A DNA stretch of 64,000 nt from Sinomonas sp. ASV322. Lineage in GTDB: Bacteria; Actinomycetota; Actinomycetes; Actinomycetales; Micrococcaceae. The translations under genes were made by a program, and so were the position numbers. Shown piece after piece: positions 8,521 through 17,915 of the stretch (position 1 is the stretch's first letter; each line of letters opens with the position of its first letter). Location: contig NZ_JAVFJJ010000012.1 in the NCBI RefSeq assembly GCF_030908245.1, positions 1 to 64,000 of the forward strand. Direction: 5' to 3'. The notes beneath the pieces are model-generated. The model did not search any database and was not told the origin of the DNA. It saw only the letters and a program-made list of their open reading frames with translations.

Positions 8521-9030
8521 ATGCAGTCCCTCGGCTCACAGAACCCCACCCCGACGCGCTCGGGGTTCCGCGTCGGCGCGCTCGGCCTGTCCGTGCTCGT
8601 TCTTGCCTTCCTCGTCGCCGTGATCTTCGCCGCGAACCGGAACGAGGTCATCGGCTGGATCGTGGCGGTCATCTCGCTCGGCTGGCTGCTGTTCGCGGTC
8701 TTCGTCTTCGCGACGGTGCGCGGAGCAGGGCGACGGGCCCAAGCCCGTTTCGAGGAGGCCGCGCGGCAGTTCGGCGGCCGAGCGCCGTCGATGGCGTCGG
8801 AAAGCGCGAGCGAGGCCCGGACGGTCGACGACGTCCGCGACCTCAAGCTCGACCACTCGTTCAAGATCATCCAGGTGCAGGAGCGCGTGGTCCGCGAGAA
8901 CCTCGGGACGGATCCCGAACGGGTCGCCCGCGCCCTCGAGACCATCCAGATCACCGCGGCCAACGCGCGTGACATGCTCCGCCCCGACGGCGGGGAGCCC
9001 GTCTCGGGGACGGTCGTCGACGAAGGGTAG
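8521..9030 (+). CDS. Two-TM membrane protein of unknown function
   Basis: About 169 residues. Two hydrophobic segments (GLSVLVLAFLVAVIFA and WIVAVISLGWLLFAVFVFA) within the first 75 residues are followed by a soluble, charged tail with short helical predicted stretches (LDHSFKIIQVQERVVRENLG and FALETIQITAANARDML-type pattern). An ATG 9 bp upstream (8512) is also possible, but GGGAG (8506-8510) spaces better with 8521. The stop TAG at 9028-9030 forms the first bases of the probable -10 of xthA. I do not recognise a named family; it resembles conserved small membrane proteins found beside xthA in Arthrobacter relatives. Confidence 0.7.
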   Translation: MQSLGSQNPTPTRSGFRVGALGLSVLVLAFLVAVIFAANRNEVIGWIVAVISLGWLLFAVFVFATVRGAGRRAQARFEEAARQFGGRAPSMASESASEARTVDDVRDLKLDHSFKIIQVQERVVRENLGTDPERVARALETIQITAANARDMLRPDGGEPVSGTVVDEG

Positions 9031-9039
9031 AGTGTCTAG

Positions 9040-9897
9040 GTGACCCTCGAAGCTGCCACCACAGCCGCCGCCACTGCCACAGCGTATGCGCCCAAGGACG
9101 GGGCGCTGCGCATCGCCACCGTCAACGTGAACGGGCTGCGCGCGGCGTGGCGCAAGGGGATGCCGGAATGGCTCGAGCCCCGCGACCTCGACATCCTGTG
9201 CCTTCAGGAGGTCCGTGCGCCGGACGACGTCGTCAACGAGATCTTCGAAGGCTGGTTCATCCTCCACGCCGAGGCCGAGGACAAGGGGCGTGCGGGCGTC
9301 GCGGTGGTTTCCCGGAAGGAGCCGACGGCGACCCGGGTGGGCATCGGCGACGACTACTTCGCGGCGGCGGGCCGCTGGGTCGAGGCAGATTTCGCGCTCG
9401 ACGGCGGAAAGCAGCTCACGGTCGTGAGCGCGTACGTGCATTCGGGTGAGGTGGATACGCCGAAGCAAGTCGACAAATACCGCTTCCTCGAAGTCATGAT
9501 CAAGCGCCTCCCCGAACTCGCACAGCTGAGCGACTACGCGCTCGTCGTGGGCGACCTCAACGTGGGGCACACGCCGTTCGACATCCGCAACTGGAAGGCG
9601 AACCAGAAGCGGGCGGGCTTCCTCCCCGAGGAGCGCGCGTACTTCGACCGCTTCTTCGGCGAGGAGATCGGGTGGAAGGACGTCCACCGTGACCTCTCCG
9701 GGCCGATGGACGGCCCCTACACGTGGTGGTCGCAGCGCGGCCGCGCGTTCGACAACGACGCCGGGTGGCGCATCGACTACCAGATGGCGACGCCGGCGCT
9801 TGCCGCGGCGGCGAAGATCGCCGTCGTCGACCGCGCCACCGCGTGGGACACGCGGTTCTCGGACCATGCCCCGCTCGTCATCGACTACAAGCTTTAG
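9040..9897 (+). CDS. xthA: Exodeoxyribonuclease III
   Basis: AP endonuclease/3' exonuclease of base-excision repair. 285 residues. Endonuclease-exonuclease-phosphatase fold motifs in order: TVNVNGLRAAWRKG (Asn), LCLQEVRA (metal-binding Glu, near 63), VSAYVHSG, VVGDLNVGHTPFD (Asp/Asn, near 170), WRIDYQMA and SDHAPLVIDY (catalytic Asp-His, C-terminus). An Ala/Thr-rich N-terminal tail of about 20 residues precedes the domain. GTG 9040 follows TAGAGT (9028-9033) by 6 nt, so a leaderless mRNA is likely and no Shine-Dalgarno is visible. Confidence 0.95.
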   Translation: MTLEAATTAAATATAYAPKDGALRIATVNVNGLRAAWRKGMPEWLEPRDLDILCLQEVRAPDDVVNEIFEGWFILHAEAEDKGRAGVAVVSRKEPTATRVGIGDDYFAAAGRWVEADFALDGGKQLTVVSAYVHSGEVDTPKQVDKYRFLEVMIKRLPELAQLSDYALVVGDLNVGHTPFDIRNWKANQKRAGFLPEERAYFDRFFGEEIGWKDVHRDLSGPMDGPYTWWSQRGRAFDNDAGWRIDYQMATPALAAAAKIAVVDRATAWDTRFSDHAPLVIDYKL

Positions 9898-10974
<1,077 letters not shown>

Positions 10975-10978
10975 GGCC

Positions 10979-11569
10979 ATGACCGAGGCCAGGTCTGAGG
11001 AGCTCGGGGCTCAGGACGGTCACCCGCCACTCGTCGGCGTCATCCTTGGATTCCCGGAGGACGTCGCCGAGGAGCTGCGCGGCTGGCGCGCGTCGTTCGG
11101 GGACCCCAAGGCGAAGCTGATCCCTGCCCACATCACGCTTGTGACGACGACGGCGACGGACGACTGGGACGCGGCCGCGGACCACGTGCGCGGCATCGCG
11201 TCCCGACAGGCCCCGTTCCGCGTGACGATCGCCGGGACTGGGTCGTTCCGTCCCGTCTCCGACGTGGTGTTCCTCAAGGTGGCCGAGGGCTTTGAGGAGT
11301 GCGTGCGCCTCCACGCCGAGCTCCAGCGGGGACCGCTCGAGAGGGAGCTTCCGTTCCCGTACCACCCGCACGTAACGGTGGCCCACGACGTCGAGGTGGA
11401 CCGCCTCGACGCGGCCGAGGAAGCCCTGAAAAACTACAGCACCACCTTCACCGTGGCTAGCATGGGCCTGTACGAGCACGATGCCGATGGCCTCTGGCAA
11501 TTACGGGAAGAGCTGGGTTTTGGCGGAATCGCGACGACGCAGGACGGGTCAGAACTCGACGGCGCCTGA
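10979..11569 (+). CDS. 2'-5' RNA ligase / 2H phosphoesterase family protein
   Basis: 196 residues. Two H-x-T/S-like motifs, AHITLVTT (near residue 45) and HPHVTVAHD (near 130), are the catalytic histidine pairs of the 2H phosphoesterase superfamily. The biological substrate in actinobacteria is not established. ATG 10979 is 4 bp after trpS. Its 3' end overlaps the long frame of the next gene by up to 89 bp. Confidence 0.85.
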   Translation: MTEARSEELGAQDGHPPLVGVILGFPEDVAEELRGWRASFGDPKAKLIPAHITLVTTTATDDWDAAADHVRGIASRQAPFRVTIAGTGSFRPVSDVVFLKVAEGFEECVRLHAELQRGPLERELPFPYHPHVTVAHDVEVDRLDAAEEALKNYSTTFTVASMGLYEHDADGLWQLREELGFGGIATTQDGSELDGA

Positions 11570-12857
11570 GCAGCCGCTGCCCACCGAGCTCGCCAAACTC
11601 AAGCTCAACGTGCTCCGCGAACGTCAGGCGTGGGGTCGAGCCCGCAGGTCCAGCGGAGGCCGGCTCAAGAGTCTCCTGGCCCTGGCGAAATGGCTCCTCG
11701 CACGACTCAATGCGTTCCGGCCAGTGCGCGTGTGGCAGCACTACACCCTCAGGCACGGCCCGCTCATGAGCGCGGGCATCGGCTTCAACATGTTCTTCTC
11801 GATCTTGGGCCTCCTCGCCACGGGCTTTTCGATCGCGGGTCTCGTTCTTGCGGAGCAACCCGAGCTCGTCGACCGGGTCGTGCACGGCGTCGCCCAGTCG
11901 GCGCCCGGTCTCCTCAAAGTCGACGGAAAGGACGGCCTCGCCGACCCCACCGCGCTCCTCAACCCTGCTGGACTGGGGCTCACGGCAGTCGTCGCCGCCG
12001 TTGTCACCGTCTTCACGTCGCTCGGCTGGATCACAAGCCTGCGCAGCGGCCTGCGTGGAATCCTGGGCCTTCCGCCCCTCAAGGTCAACGCGATCGCCCA
12101 GCGATTGAGAGACGTGGGCACGCTCGTCCTGCTGGGGGTCGCCCTTGTGCTGACGTCCGCGGTGAGCCTCGTGTTCACGGCGGCGCTCGGCTTCATCGCA
12201 GGCCTCCTGCACCTCGATCGGGCGATCGTCGAGCCGATCGGCTGGCTCATCGGCGTCGTCGTGCCGCTCCTGCTCAACTGGCTCACGGCCTTCATCATGT
12301 TCCGCCTCGCCGGCAGCCTCAGGCTCGGCCGACGGGCCATGGTCGAGGGAACGTTCATCGCGGGGCTCGGCACGTCGATCCTCCAGATCTTCAGCAGTCA
12401 GCTCCTCGCCCGGGCGGGCGCGAACCCTCTTCTCGCGCCTTTCGCGATCATCATTGGGCTGCTCATCTGGTTCAACCTCGTGAGCCAGGTCTATCTCGCG
12501 TCCGCGTCCTGGTCGGCGATCCGCGAGGCGGACGCGGCGGTGCCCGACCGGCGTCCCATGGCGGGCTTCCGGAATGCGCGACCCGGTCGGCGGCCTTCCC
12601 GCGCCCTGGCCGCCGCGCGTCCGGGTTCGGGGCTGGCCCCGAGCGCGCGCCCCGCACCCGTGGCGACGCCGGAGGACGACGGCGGTACCCGCCCGGCCGA
12701 CGACGCCCAGCCGCCCGCCGTCGTGCCGTCGCCGACCCCGGATGGCGAGACGGCGACGCCCGGCGGCGAGCTCAAGCGGCCGCGTCGCCGCCCGCGCCGA
12801 GAGCCGTGGCACCTCGAGATGCTCCGCGCGATCGGCGTGATCGGAGCGCGGGGCTAG
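11481..12857 (+). CDS. YihY/BrkB-family inner membrane protein
   Basis: Up to 458 residues, with about six membrane helices: RHGPLMSAGIGFNMFFSIL, AGLGLTAVVAAVVTVF, LVLLGVALVLTSAVSLVF, PIGWLIGVVVPLLLNWL, FIAGLGTSILQIFSSQLL and PFAIIIGLLIWFNLVSQVYL. This is the YihY (once called RNase BN) layout. The C-terminal 90 residues are Pro/Ala/Arg-rich and probably disordered. The start is uncertain: ATG 11481 has no Shine-Dalgarno and overlaps the previous gene; TTG 11520 has GGGAAGAG at 7 nt and is a good alternative. Family function is unknown. Confidence 0.85.
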   Translation: MPMASGNYGKSWVLAESRRRRTGQNSTAPEQPLPTELAKLKLNVLRERQAWGRARRSSGGRLKSLLALAKWLLARLNAFRPVRVWQHYTLRHGPLMSAGIGFNMFFSILGLLATGFSIAGLVLAEQPELVDRVVHGVAQSAPGLLKVDGKDGLADPTALLNPAGLGLTAVVAAVVTVFTSLGWITSLRSGLRGILGLPPLKVNAIAQRLRDVGTLVLLGVALVLTSAVSLVFTAALGFIAGLLHLDRAIVEPIGWLIGVVVPLLLNWLTAFIMFRLAGSLRLGRRAMVEGTFIAGLGTSILQIFSSQLLARAGANPLLAPFAIIIGLLIWFNLVSQVYLASASWSAIREADAAVPDRRPMAGFRNARPGRRPSRALAAARPGSGLAPSARPAPVATPEDDGGTRPADDAQPPAVVPSPTPDGETATPGGELKRPRRRPRREPWHLEMLRAIGVIGARG

Positions 12858-12868
12858 CGCCCACAACG

Positions 12869-12907
12869 CGAAGGGGCCCCGCTGCGTTTCGCAGCGGAGC
12901 CCCTTCG
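12869..12907. terminator. Strong bidirectional terminator
   Basis: CGAAGGGGCCCCGCTGCG (12869-12886) pairs with CGCAGCGGAGCCCCTTCG (12890-12907) across a TTT loop, with one mismatch in 18 bp. It separates the convergent YihY and sdhB genes. Confidence 0.9.
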
Positions 12908-12917
12908 GAGCGTCAGG

Positions 12918-13700
12918 CTAGAACTGGCGGGCGAGGATCGCCTGCTTGACCTCGGCGATCGCCTGCGTCACCTGGATGCCGCGGGGGCACGCCTCCGAGC
13001 AGTTGAAGGTCGTGCGGCACCGCCACACGCCCTCCTTGTCGTTGAGGATCTCAAGGCGGAGGTCCCCGGCGTCGTCGCGCGAATCGAAGATGAAGCGGTG
13101 CGCGTTGACGATCGCCGCCGGGCCGAAGTACTGGCCGTCAGTCCAGAAGACCGGGCAGGACGACGTGCACGCGGCGCACAGGATGCACTTCGTGGTGTCG
13201 TCGAAACGCTCGCGGTCCTCCGCGGACTGGAGGCGCTCCTTGGTCGGCTCGTGCCCCTTGGTAATGAGGAACGGCATGATCTCGCGGTAGGACTGGAAGA
13301 ACGGCTCCATGTCCACGATGAGGTCCTTCTCCACCGGCAGGCCCTTGATGGGCTCAACCGTGATGGGCTTGGACGTGTCGAGGTCCTTGAGGAGCGTCTT
13401 GCACGCGAGGCGGTTGCGGCCGTTGATGCGCATGGCATCGGACCCGCACACGCCGTGGGCGCACGAGCGGCGGAACGAGAGGGAGCCGTCGATGTCCCAC
13501 TTGGCCTTGTGGAGGGCGTCGAGGACGCGGTCCGTGCCGTACATCGTGAGCTTGAACTCGTCCCAGTGCGACTCGTCCGAGACCTCGGGGTTGTAGCGGC
13601 GAACCTTGAGGGTGATATCGAACGTGGGGATCTCGCCCCCGCCGCCCATGCTCGCGGGAAGCTCGACCTTCGATGCGGGCTCTGCGGTTGACGCGCTCAT
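12918..13700 (-). CDS. sdhB: Succinate dehydrogenase iron-sulfur subunit
   Basis: Carries electrons from SdhA to quinone. 260 residues. All three cluster motifs are present: SCAHGVCGSDAM (2Fe-2S, near residue 85; the first ligands come from RRSC and the later CKTLL), CILCAACTSSCPVFW (4Fe-4S, near 172) and CRTTFNCSEACPRGI (3Fe-4S, near 228). A longer than usual N-terminus (about 25 residues, Gly-rich MGGGGEIP) precedes the plant-ferredoxin fold. ATG overlaps the sdhA stop by one base. Last gene of sdhCDAB. Confidence 0.97.
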   Translation of the reverse strand: MSASTAEPASKVELPASMGGGGEIPTFDITLKVRRYNPEVSDESHWDEFKLTMYGTDRVLDALHKAKWDIDGSLSFRRSCAHGVCGSDAMRINGRNRLACKTLLKDLDTSKPITVEPIKGLPVEKDLIVDMEPFFQSYREIMPFLITKGHEPTKERLQSAEDRERFDDTTKCILCAACTSSCPVFWTDGQYFGPAAIVNAHRFIFDSRDDAGDLRLEILNDKEGVWRCRTTFNCSEACPRGIQVTQAIAEVKQAILARQF

Positions 13701-15487
13701 CAGTACTTACGCTCCATCGGCTCGTAACGGGTGAAGACGACCGGCTTCGTGCCGAAGCGGATGCCCTTGATGCCCTCGGTCTCCGCGTTCGCATCGCGGT
13801 AGAGCATCGAGTGCTTCATGAAGTTGACGTCGTCACGGTCCGGGAAGTCCTCACGGTAATGGCCTCCGCGTGATTCCTTGCGGTGGAGGGCCGCGACGGT
13901 CATAACCTCGGCGAGATCCAGGAGGAAGCCGAGCTCGACGGCCTCCAGGAGATCGAGGTTGAAGCGCTTGCCCTTGTCCTGGATGCTGATGTTCGTGTAC
14001 CGCTCGCGCAGCTTCTCGATGTCGGCGAGGGCCGTGGCGATCGAGTCAGCCGTGCGGAACACCTGCATGTTCGCGTCCATCGTCTCCTGAAGGTCCGCGC
14101 GGATCGAGGCGATCCGCTCGGTGCCCGAGGAATTGCGCACGGCGTCGAGGAGCGCGACCGTCTCCGCGGCCGGGTTCTCCGGGATCTCGACGAACTCCGC
14201 GGTCTTGGCGTACTCCGCCGCGGCGATGCCGGAGCGCTTGCCGAAGACGTTGATGTCGAGGAGAGAGTTCGTGCCGAGGCGGTTCGAGCCGTGCACGGAG
14301 ACGCACGCGACCTCGCCGGCGGCGAAGAGCCCGGGAACGACCGTGTCGTTGTCCTGAAGGACCTCGCCCTTGATGTTCGTCGGCACGCCGCCCATCGCGT
14401 AGTGGGCAGTCGGATACACCGGGACCGGCTCGGTGTACGGCTCGACGCCGAGGTAGGTGCGGGCGAACTCCGTGATGTCCGGGAGCTTCGCGTCGATGTG
14501 CGCGGGCTCGAGGTGGGTCAGATCGAGCAGCACGTAGTCCTTGTTGGGGCCCGCGCCGCGGCCCTCGCGGACTTCGTTGGCCATCGAACGGGCCACGATG
14601 TCGCGCGGTGCGAGGTCCTTGATCGTCGGCGCGTAGCGCTCCATGAAGCGCTCGCCCTCCGAGTTGCGCAGGATCGCGCCCTCACCGCGAGCGGCCTCCG
14701 AAAGGAGGATGCCGAGGCCCGCCAGACCGGTCGGGTGGAACTGGAAGAATTCCATGTCCTCGAGCGGGAGGCCGCGGCGGAAGGCGATGCCCATGCCGTC
14801 GCCCGTGAGGGTGTGGGCGTTCGACGTCGTCTTGAAGACCTTGCCGGCGCCGCCCGTGGCGAACACCACGGCCTTGGCCTGGAAGACGTGCAGTTCGCCG
14901 GAGGCAAGGTCGTAGCTCACGACGCCGGCCACGCGCTTCTGCTGGTACGGCGTCCCGTCCTCGCGGACTGCGTCCTCTTCGACGATGAGGAGGTCGAGGA
15001 CGTAGTACTCGTTGTAGAACTCGACGTTGTGCTTGACGCAGTTCTGGTAGAGCGTCTGGAGGATCATGTGCCCCGTGCGGTCCGCGGCGTAGCACGCGCG
15101 GCGCACGGGCGCCTTGCCATGGTCACGCGTGTGGCCGCCGAAGCGACGCTGGTCGATGCGGCCCTCGGGCGTGCGGTTGAACGGGAGGCCCATCTTCTCG
15201 AGGTCGAGGACCGCGTCGATGGCTTCCTTGGCCATGACCTCGGCCGCGTCCTGGTCGACGAGGTAGTCGCCGCCCTTGATCGTGTCGAAGGTGTGCCACT
15301 CCCAGTTGTCTTCCTCGACGTTCGCCAGAGCGGCACACATGCCGCCCTGGGCCGCGCCCGTGTGGGAACGCGTGGGGTAGAGCTTGGTCAGCACGGCAGT
15401 GCGAGCGCGCTGGCCGGACTCGATGGCCGCGCGCATGCCGGCGCCGCCGGCGCCGACGATCACCACGTCATACTTGTGGACCTGCAT
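13700..15487 (-). CDS. sdhA: Succinate dehydrogenase flavoprotein subunit
   Basis: Oxidises succinate to fumarate with covalently bound FAD. 595 residues. Motifs: DVVIVGAGGAGMRAAIES at the N-terminus (FAD), RSHTGAAQGGMCAAL with the FAD-linking His near residue 45, RRFGGHTRDHGKAPVRRACY near 125, VFATGGAGKVF near 220, HPTGLAGLGIL near 255, and the GSNRLGTNSLLD block near 405. ATG 15487 begins MQVHKYDVV, which fits family N-termini; a longer open frame to 15601 is rejected because it overlaps sdhD. Confidence 0.97.
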   Translation of the reverse strand: MQVHKYDVVIVGAGGAGMRAAIESGQRARTAVLTKLYPTRSHTGAAQGGMCAALANVEEDNWEWHTFDTIKGGDYLVDQDAAEVMAKEAIDAVLDLEKMGLPFNRTPEGRIDQRRFGGHTRDHGKAPVRRACYAADRTGHMILQTLYQNCVKHNVEFYNEYYVLDLLIVEEDAVREDGTPYQQKRVAGVVSYDLASGELHVFQAKAVVFATGGAGKVFKTTSNAHTLTGDGMGIAFRRGLPLEDMEFFQFHPTGLAGLGILLSEAARGEGAILRNSEGERFMERYAPTIKDLAPRDIVARSMANEVREGRGAGPNKDYVLLDLTHLEPAHIDAKLPDITEFARTYLGVEPYTEPVPVYPTAHYAMGGVPTNIKGEVLQDNDTVVPGLFAAGEVACVSVHGSNRLGTNSLLDINVFGKRSGIAAAEYAKTAEFVEIPENPAAETVALLDAVRNSSGTERIASIRADLQETMDANMQVFRTADSIATALADIEKLRERYTNISIQDKGKRFNLDLLEAVELGFLLDLAEVMTVAALHRKESRGGHYREDFPDRDDVNFMKHSMLYRDANAETEGIKGIRFGTKPVVFTRYEPMERKY

Positions 15488-15560
15488 ACTGGATGCTTCT
15501 CTCTCTCGAGCAAGTCTGCGGTGCCGTTCGTGAACGGACGGGCACCGTCCGGACTGCCTG

Positions 15561-16046
15561 CTACGGCTTGGGGCAGAAGTCGGCGCCGGTCGGGACGCCA
15601 TTGACGACGGGGCACGGATCGAACGTGAAGATCACGAGCGTGCCGAGGATGACGATCGCGGCAGCTGCCGCGTAGAGGACGACGAGGAGCCACAGCCGGA
15701 CGCCTGCGCGCTCCGCGTAGTCGTTGACGATCGTCCGCACGCCGTTGGTGCCGTGGAGCATGGCGAGCCACAGCATCGCGAGGTCCCACCACTGCCAGAA
15801 CGGGCTGGCCCACTTGCCGGCTACGAAGCCGAAGTCGATGGCGTGCACGCCGTCGCCGAGCATGAGGTTGACGAACAGGTGCCCGAAGATGAGCACGACG
15901 AGGACGATGCCCGAGAGGCGCATGAAGAGCCACGCCGCCATCTCGAACCCGCCCCGGGTGCCGCTGCCGTGTCGGATGTACTTCGGGGCAACCCGTCCGG
16001 TGGTGGATGCGCTGCGCGGGAAGCGGAGGTCAGAAGAGGTGCTCAT
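15561..16046 (-). CDS. sdhD: Succinate dehydrogenase membrane anchor subunit
   Basis: 161 residues with three membrane helices (FMRLSGIVLVVLIFGHLFVNL, WWDLAMLWLAMLHGTNG, LWLLVVLYAAAAAIVILGTL). The conserved His in the GHLFVN and MLHGTNGVR segments are the expected heme/quinone-site residues of SdhD. ATG 16046 has GGAGGC 8 nt upstream and lies 5 bp after sdhC. A short C-terminal extracytoplasmic tail with two Cys (DPCPVVNG, DFCPKP) follows the last helix, which is somewhat unusual. Confidence 0.92.
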   Translation of the reverse strand: MSTSSDLRFPRSASTTGRVAPKYIRHGSGTRGGFEMAAWLFMRLSGIVLVVLIFGHLFVNLMLGDGVHAIDFGFVAGKWASPFWQWWDLAMLWLAMLHGTNGVRTIVNDYAERAGVRLWLLVVLYAAAAAIVILGTLVIFTFDPCPVVNGVPTGADFCPKP

Positions 16047-16051
16047 CGCGG

Positions 16052-16429
16052 TCAGCCTCCGAACACGATCGAGAGATGGCGGATGGCGAAGCCCGCGAAG
16101 ACGACGACCCACACGCCGAGGACCGTCCAGAGCATCTGCCGCTGGTACTTCGGCCCGTTCTTCCAGAAGTCGACGGCGATGATGCGCAGGCCGTTGAAGG
16201 CGTGGAAGAGAATCGCCGCGACGAGGGCGGTCTCGCCGAGCCCCATGAGGGGGTTCTTGTATTCGCCGATCACGGCGTTGTAGGCGTCAGGGGACACACG
16301 CACCAATGAGGTGTCCAGCACATGCACCAACAAGAAGAAGAAGATCACGACACCGGTGATACGGTGCCCGACCCAGGACCACATGCCTTCACGGCCGCGG
16401 TACAGGGTGCCAGCTGGTTTTGTCGGCAC
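16052..16429 (-). CDS. sdhC: Succinate dehydrogenase cytochrome b556 subunit
   Basis: 125 residues with three membrane helices. GREGMWSWVGHRITGVVIFFFLLVHVLDTSL holds the conserved SWVGHRITG and HVLD positions; LFHAFNGLRIIAVDF is the second signature with the heme-ligand His. GTG 16429 is preceded by GGGAGG at good spacing. First gene of sdhCDAB, behind the promoter at 16540-16574 with a leader of about 110 nt. Confidence 0.94.
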   Translation of the reverse strand: MPTKPAGTLYRGREGMWSWVGHRITGVVIFFFLLVHVLDTSLVRVSPDAYNAVIGEYKNPLMGLGETALVAAILFHAFNGLRIIAVDFWKNGPKYQRQMLWTVLGVWVVVFAGFAIRHLSIVFGG

Positions 16430-16539
16430 TGATAAACCTCCCTGCGGGCACCGATGCGGGCACTCACCGACACGGTGGCGCGGGCACCGATGCAGAAGGC
16501 GCCCGTCTCTGCTGGCGGACGCGTACTCTGTCGAGCTCC

Positions 16540-16574
16540 AGCCTAAATCTAGGCTTCGCCCACAGCTTATTCAA
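16540..16574 (-). promoter_or_regulatory. sdhC promoter with palindrome over the -10
   Basis: On the minus strand TTGAAT (complement of 16569-16574), a 17-bp spacer and TAGATT (complement of 16546-16551) form a good sigma-70-type promoter. The inverted repeat AGCCTA-AATC-TAGGCT (16540-16555) covers the -10, so a regulator could block it. A second hairpin, GCCTGCCG/CGGCAGGC (16578-16598), lies just upstream. In the leader CGGGCACCGATGC occurs twice (about 16444 and 16478). The regulator is unknown. Confidence 0.6.
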
Positions 16575-16681
16575 TTTGCCTGCCGTTCCCCGGCAGGCGG
16601 AGTGGGGATTATCACACCCACCACGGAGGGGACCAATAAGTTCTCGCTCCGTAGTCGGCCCGCTCCATTACAGTAGGGGCG

Positions 16682-17836
16682 ATGAGCACTGAATCCCTGC
16701 CTGTTCCCGAGGCGCTCCGCGACGAGGCCCTCGACCGTTTTGTCGCGGTCATTCCCGCCGGGGGCGTGGGCACGAGGCTTTGGCCGCTCTCGCGCGCCGC
16801 GGCACCCAAGTTCCTCCATGATCTGACCGGCTCGGGCAGCACGCTCATCCGCGCGACCTACGATCGCCTCTCGCCGCTCGCGCGGCATCGGTTCCTGGTC
16901 GTGACAGGGCAAGCGCACCGCGCAGCCGTGTGCCACCAGATCCCGGAACTCGACGCCGCCGATCTCGTGCTCGAGAGCGAGCCAAAGGACTCCGCGGCGG
17001 CGATCGGCCTCGCCGCGGCCATCCTCTACCGACGCAATCCGGCCACGATCATGGGCTCGTTTGCGGCGGACCAGGTCATCAGCCCGGACGACGTCTTCCA
17101 GGCGGCCGTCCTCGAGGCCATCCACACGGCTGCCTCCGGCGCCCGCGGCAAGATCGTCACGATCGGGATCCAGCCCACGCACCCCTCGACGGGCTTCGGC
17201 TACATCCGCGGCGGCCAGGAGCTCGACGTCGACGGCGCGCCGAGCGCGCGGGAGGTCGTCGAGTTCGTCGAGAAGCCGAGCCTCGAGGTGGCCGAGAAGT
17301 ACCTCGCTTCGGGCGAATACCTGTGGAACGCGGGCATGTTCGTCGCGCCGGTCGCGCTCATGCTCGAACATCTCGCGGCGAACCAGCCCCAGCTCCACGC
17401 GGGCCTGACCGAGATCGCCGCGGCATGGGACACCCCGCAGCGTGACGACGTCACCGCCCGCGTGTGGCCGACCCTTCCCAAGATCGCGATCGATTACGCC
17501 GTCGCCGAGCCGGCCGCGGCGGCGGGGGACGTCGCCGTCGTGCCTGGAGCGTTCCGGTGGGACGACGTCGGTGACTTCGCCGCGATCGGCCGTCTCAACA
17601 GCGCGCGCGAGGGGGACGCTGTCACGGTCCTGGGCGAGGGCGCTCGCGTCTTCACGGAGGACGCGAGCGGCATTGTCGTCTCGGACACGAAGCGCGTCAT
17701 CGCGCTCATCGGGATCGAGGACGTCGTCATCGTCGACACTCCCGACGCGCTCCTCGTGACGACGAAGGAACACGCCCAGAAGGTCAAGGGCGCGGTCGAC
17801 GCACTCAAGGCGAGCGGCGACACCGACGTGCTCTAG
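16682..17836 (+). CDS. manC: Mannose-1-phosphate guanylyltransferase
   Basis: Makes GDP-mannose from GTP and mannose-1-phosphate for glycan synthesis. 384 residues. Nucleotidyltransferase signature VIPAGGVGTRLWPLSRAAAPKFL near residue 25 and family segments ESEPKDSAAAIGLAA near 100, MGSFAADQVI near 120, PSTGFGYIRGG near 165, FVEKPSLEVAEKYL and WNAGMFV near 215. The carboxy-terminal isomerase domain of the bifunctional enzymes is absent, as usual in actinobacteria. ATG 16682 lies 7 nt after TACAGT (16669-16674), so a leaderless transcript is likely. Diverges from sdhC. Confidence 0.92.
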   Translation: MSTESLPVPEALRDEALDRFVAVIPAGGVGTRLWPLSRAAAPKFLHDLTGSGSTLIRATYDRLSPLARHRFLVVTGQAHRAAVCHQIPELDAADLVLESEPKDSAAAIGLAAAILYRRNPATIMGSFAADQVISPDDVFQAAVLEAIHTAASGARGKIVTIGIQPTHPSTGFGYIRGGQELDVDGAPSAREVVEFVEKPSLEVAEKYLASGEYLWNAGMFVAPVALMLEHLAANQPQLHAGLTEIAAAWDTPQRDDVTARVWPTLPKIAIDYAVAEPAAAAGDVAVVPGAFRWDDVGDFAAIGRLNSAREGDAVTVLGEGARVFTEDASGIVVSDTKRVIALIGIEDVVIVDTPDALLVTTKEHAQKVKGAVDALKASGDTDVL

Positions 17837-17915
17837 CAGTGTCGCGGAGCGGGGTGTCCGTAACGCGACGGAACGGTGACCGTCTGGGCAAATCGCCTCG
17901 CGCTAGAGTGATCTG

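Noticed and set aside
12858-16430. A possible frameshift between sdhA and sdhB because their ends overlap
   Set aside because: The overlap is one base (TGATG), both proteins are full length, and this is normal operon packing.
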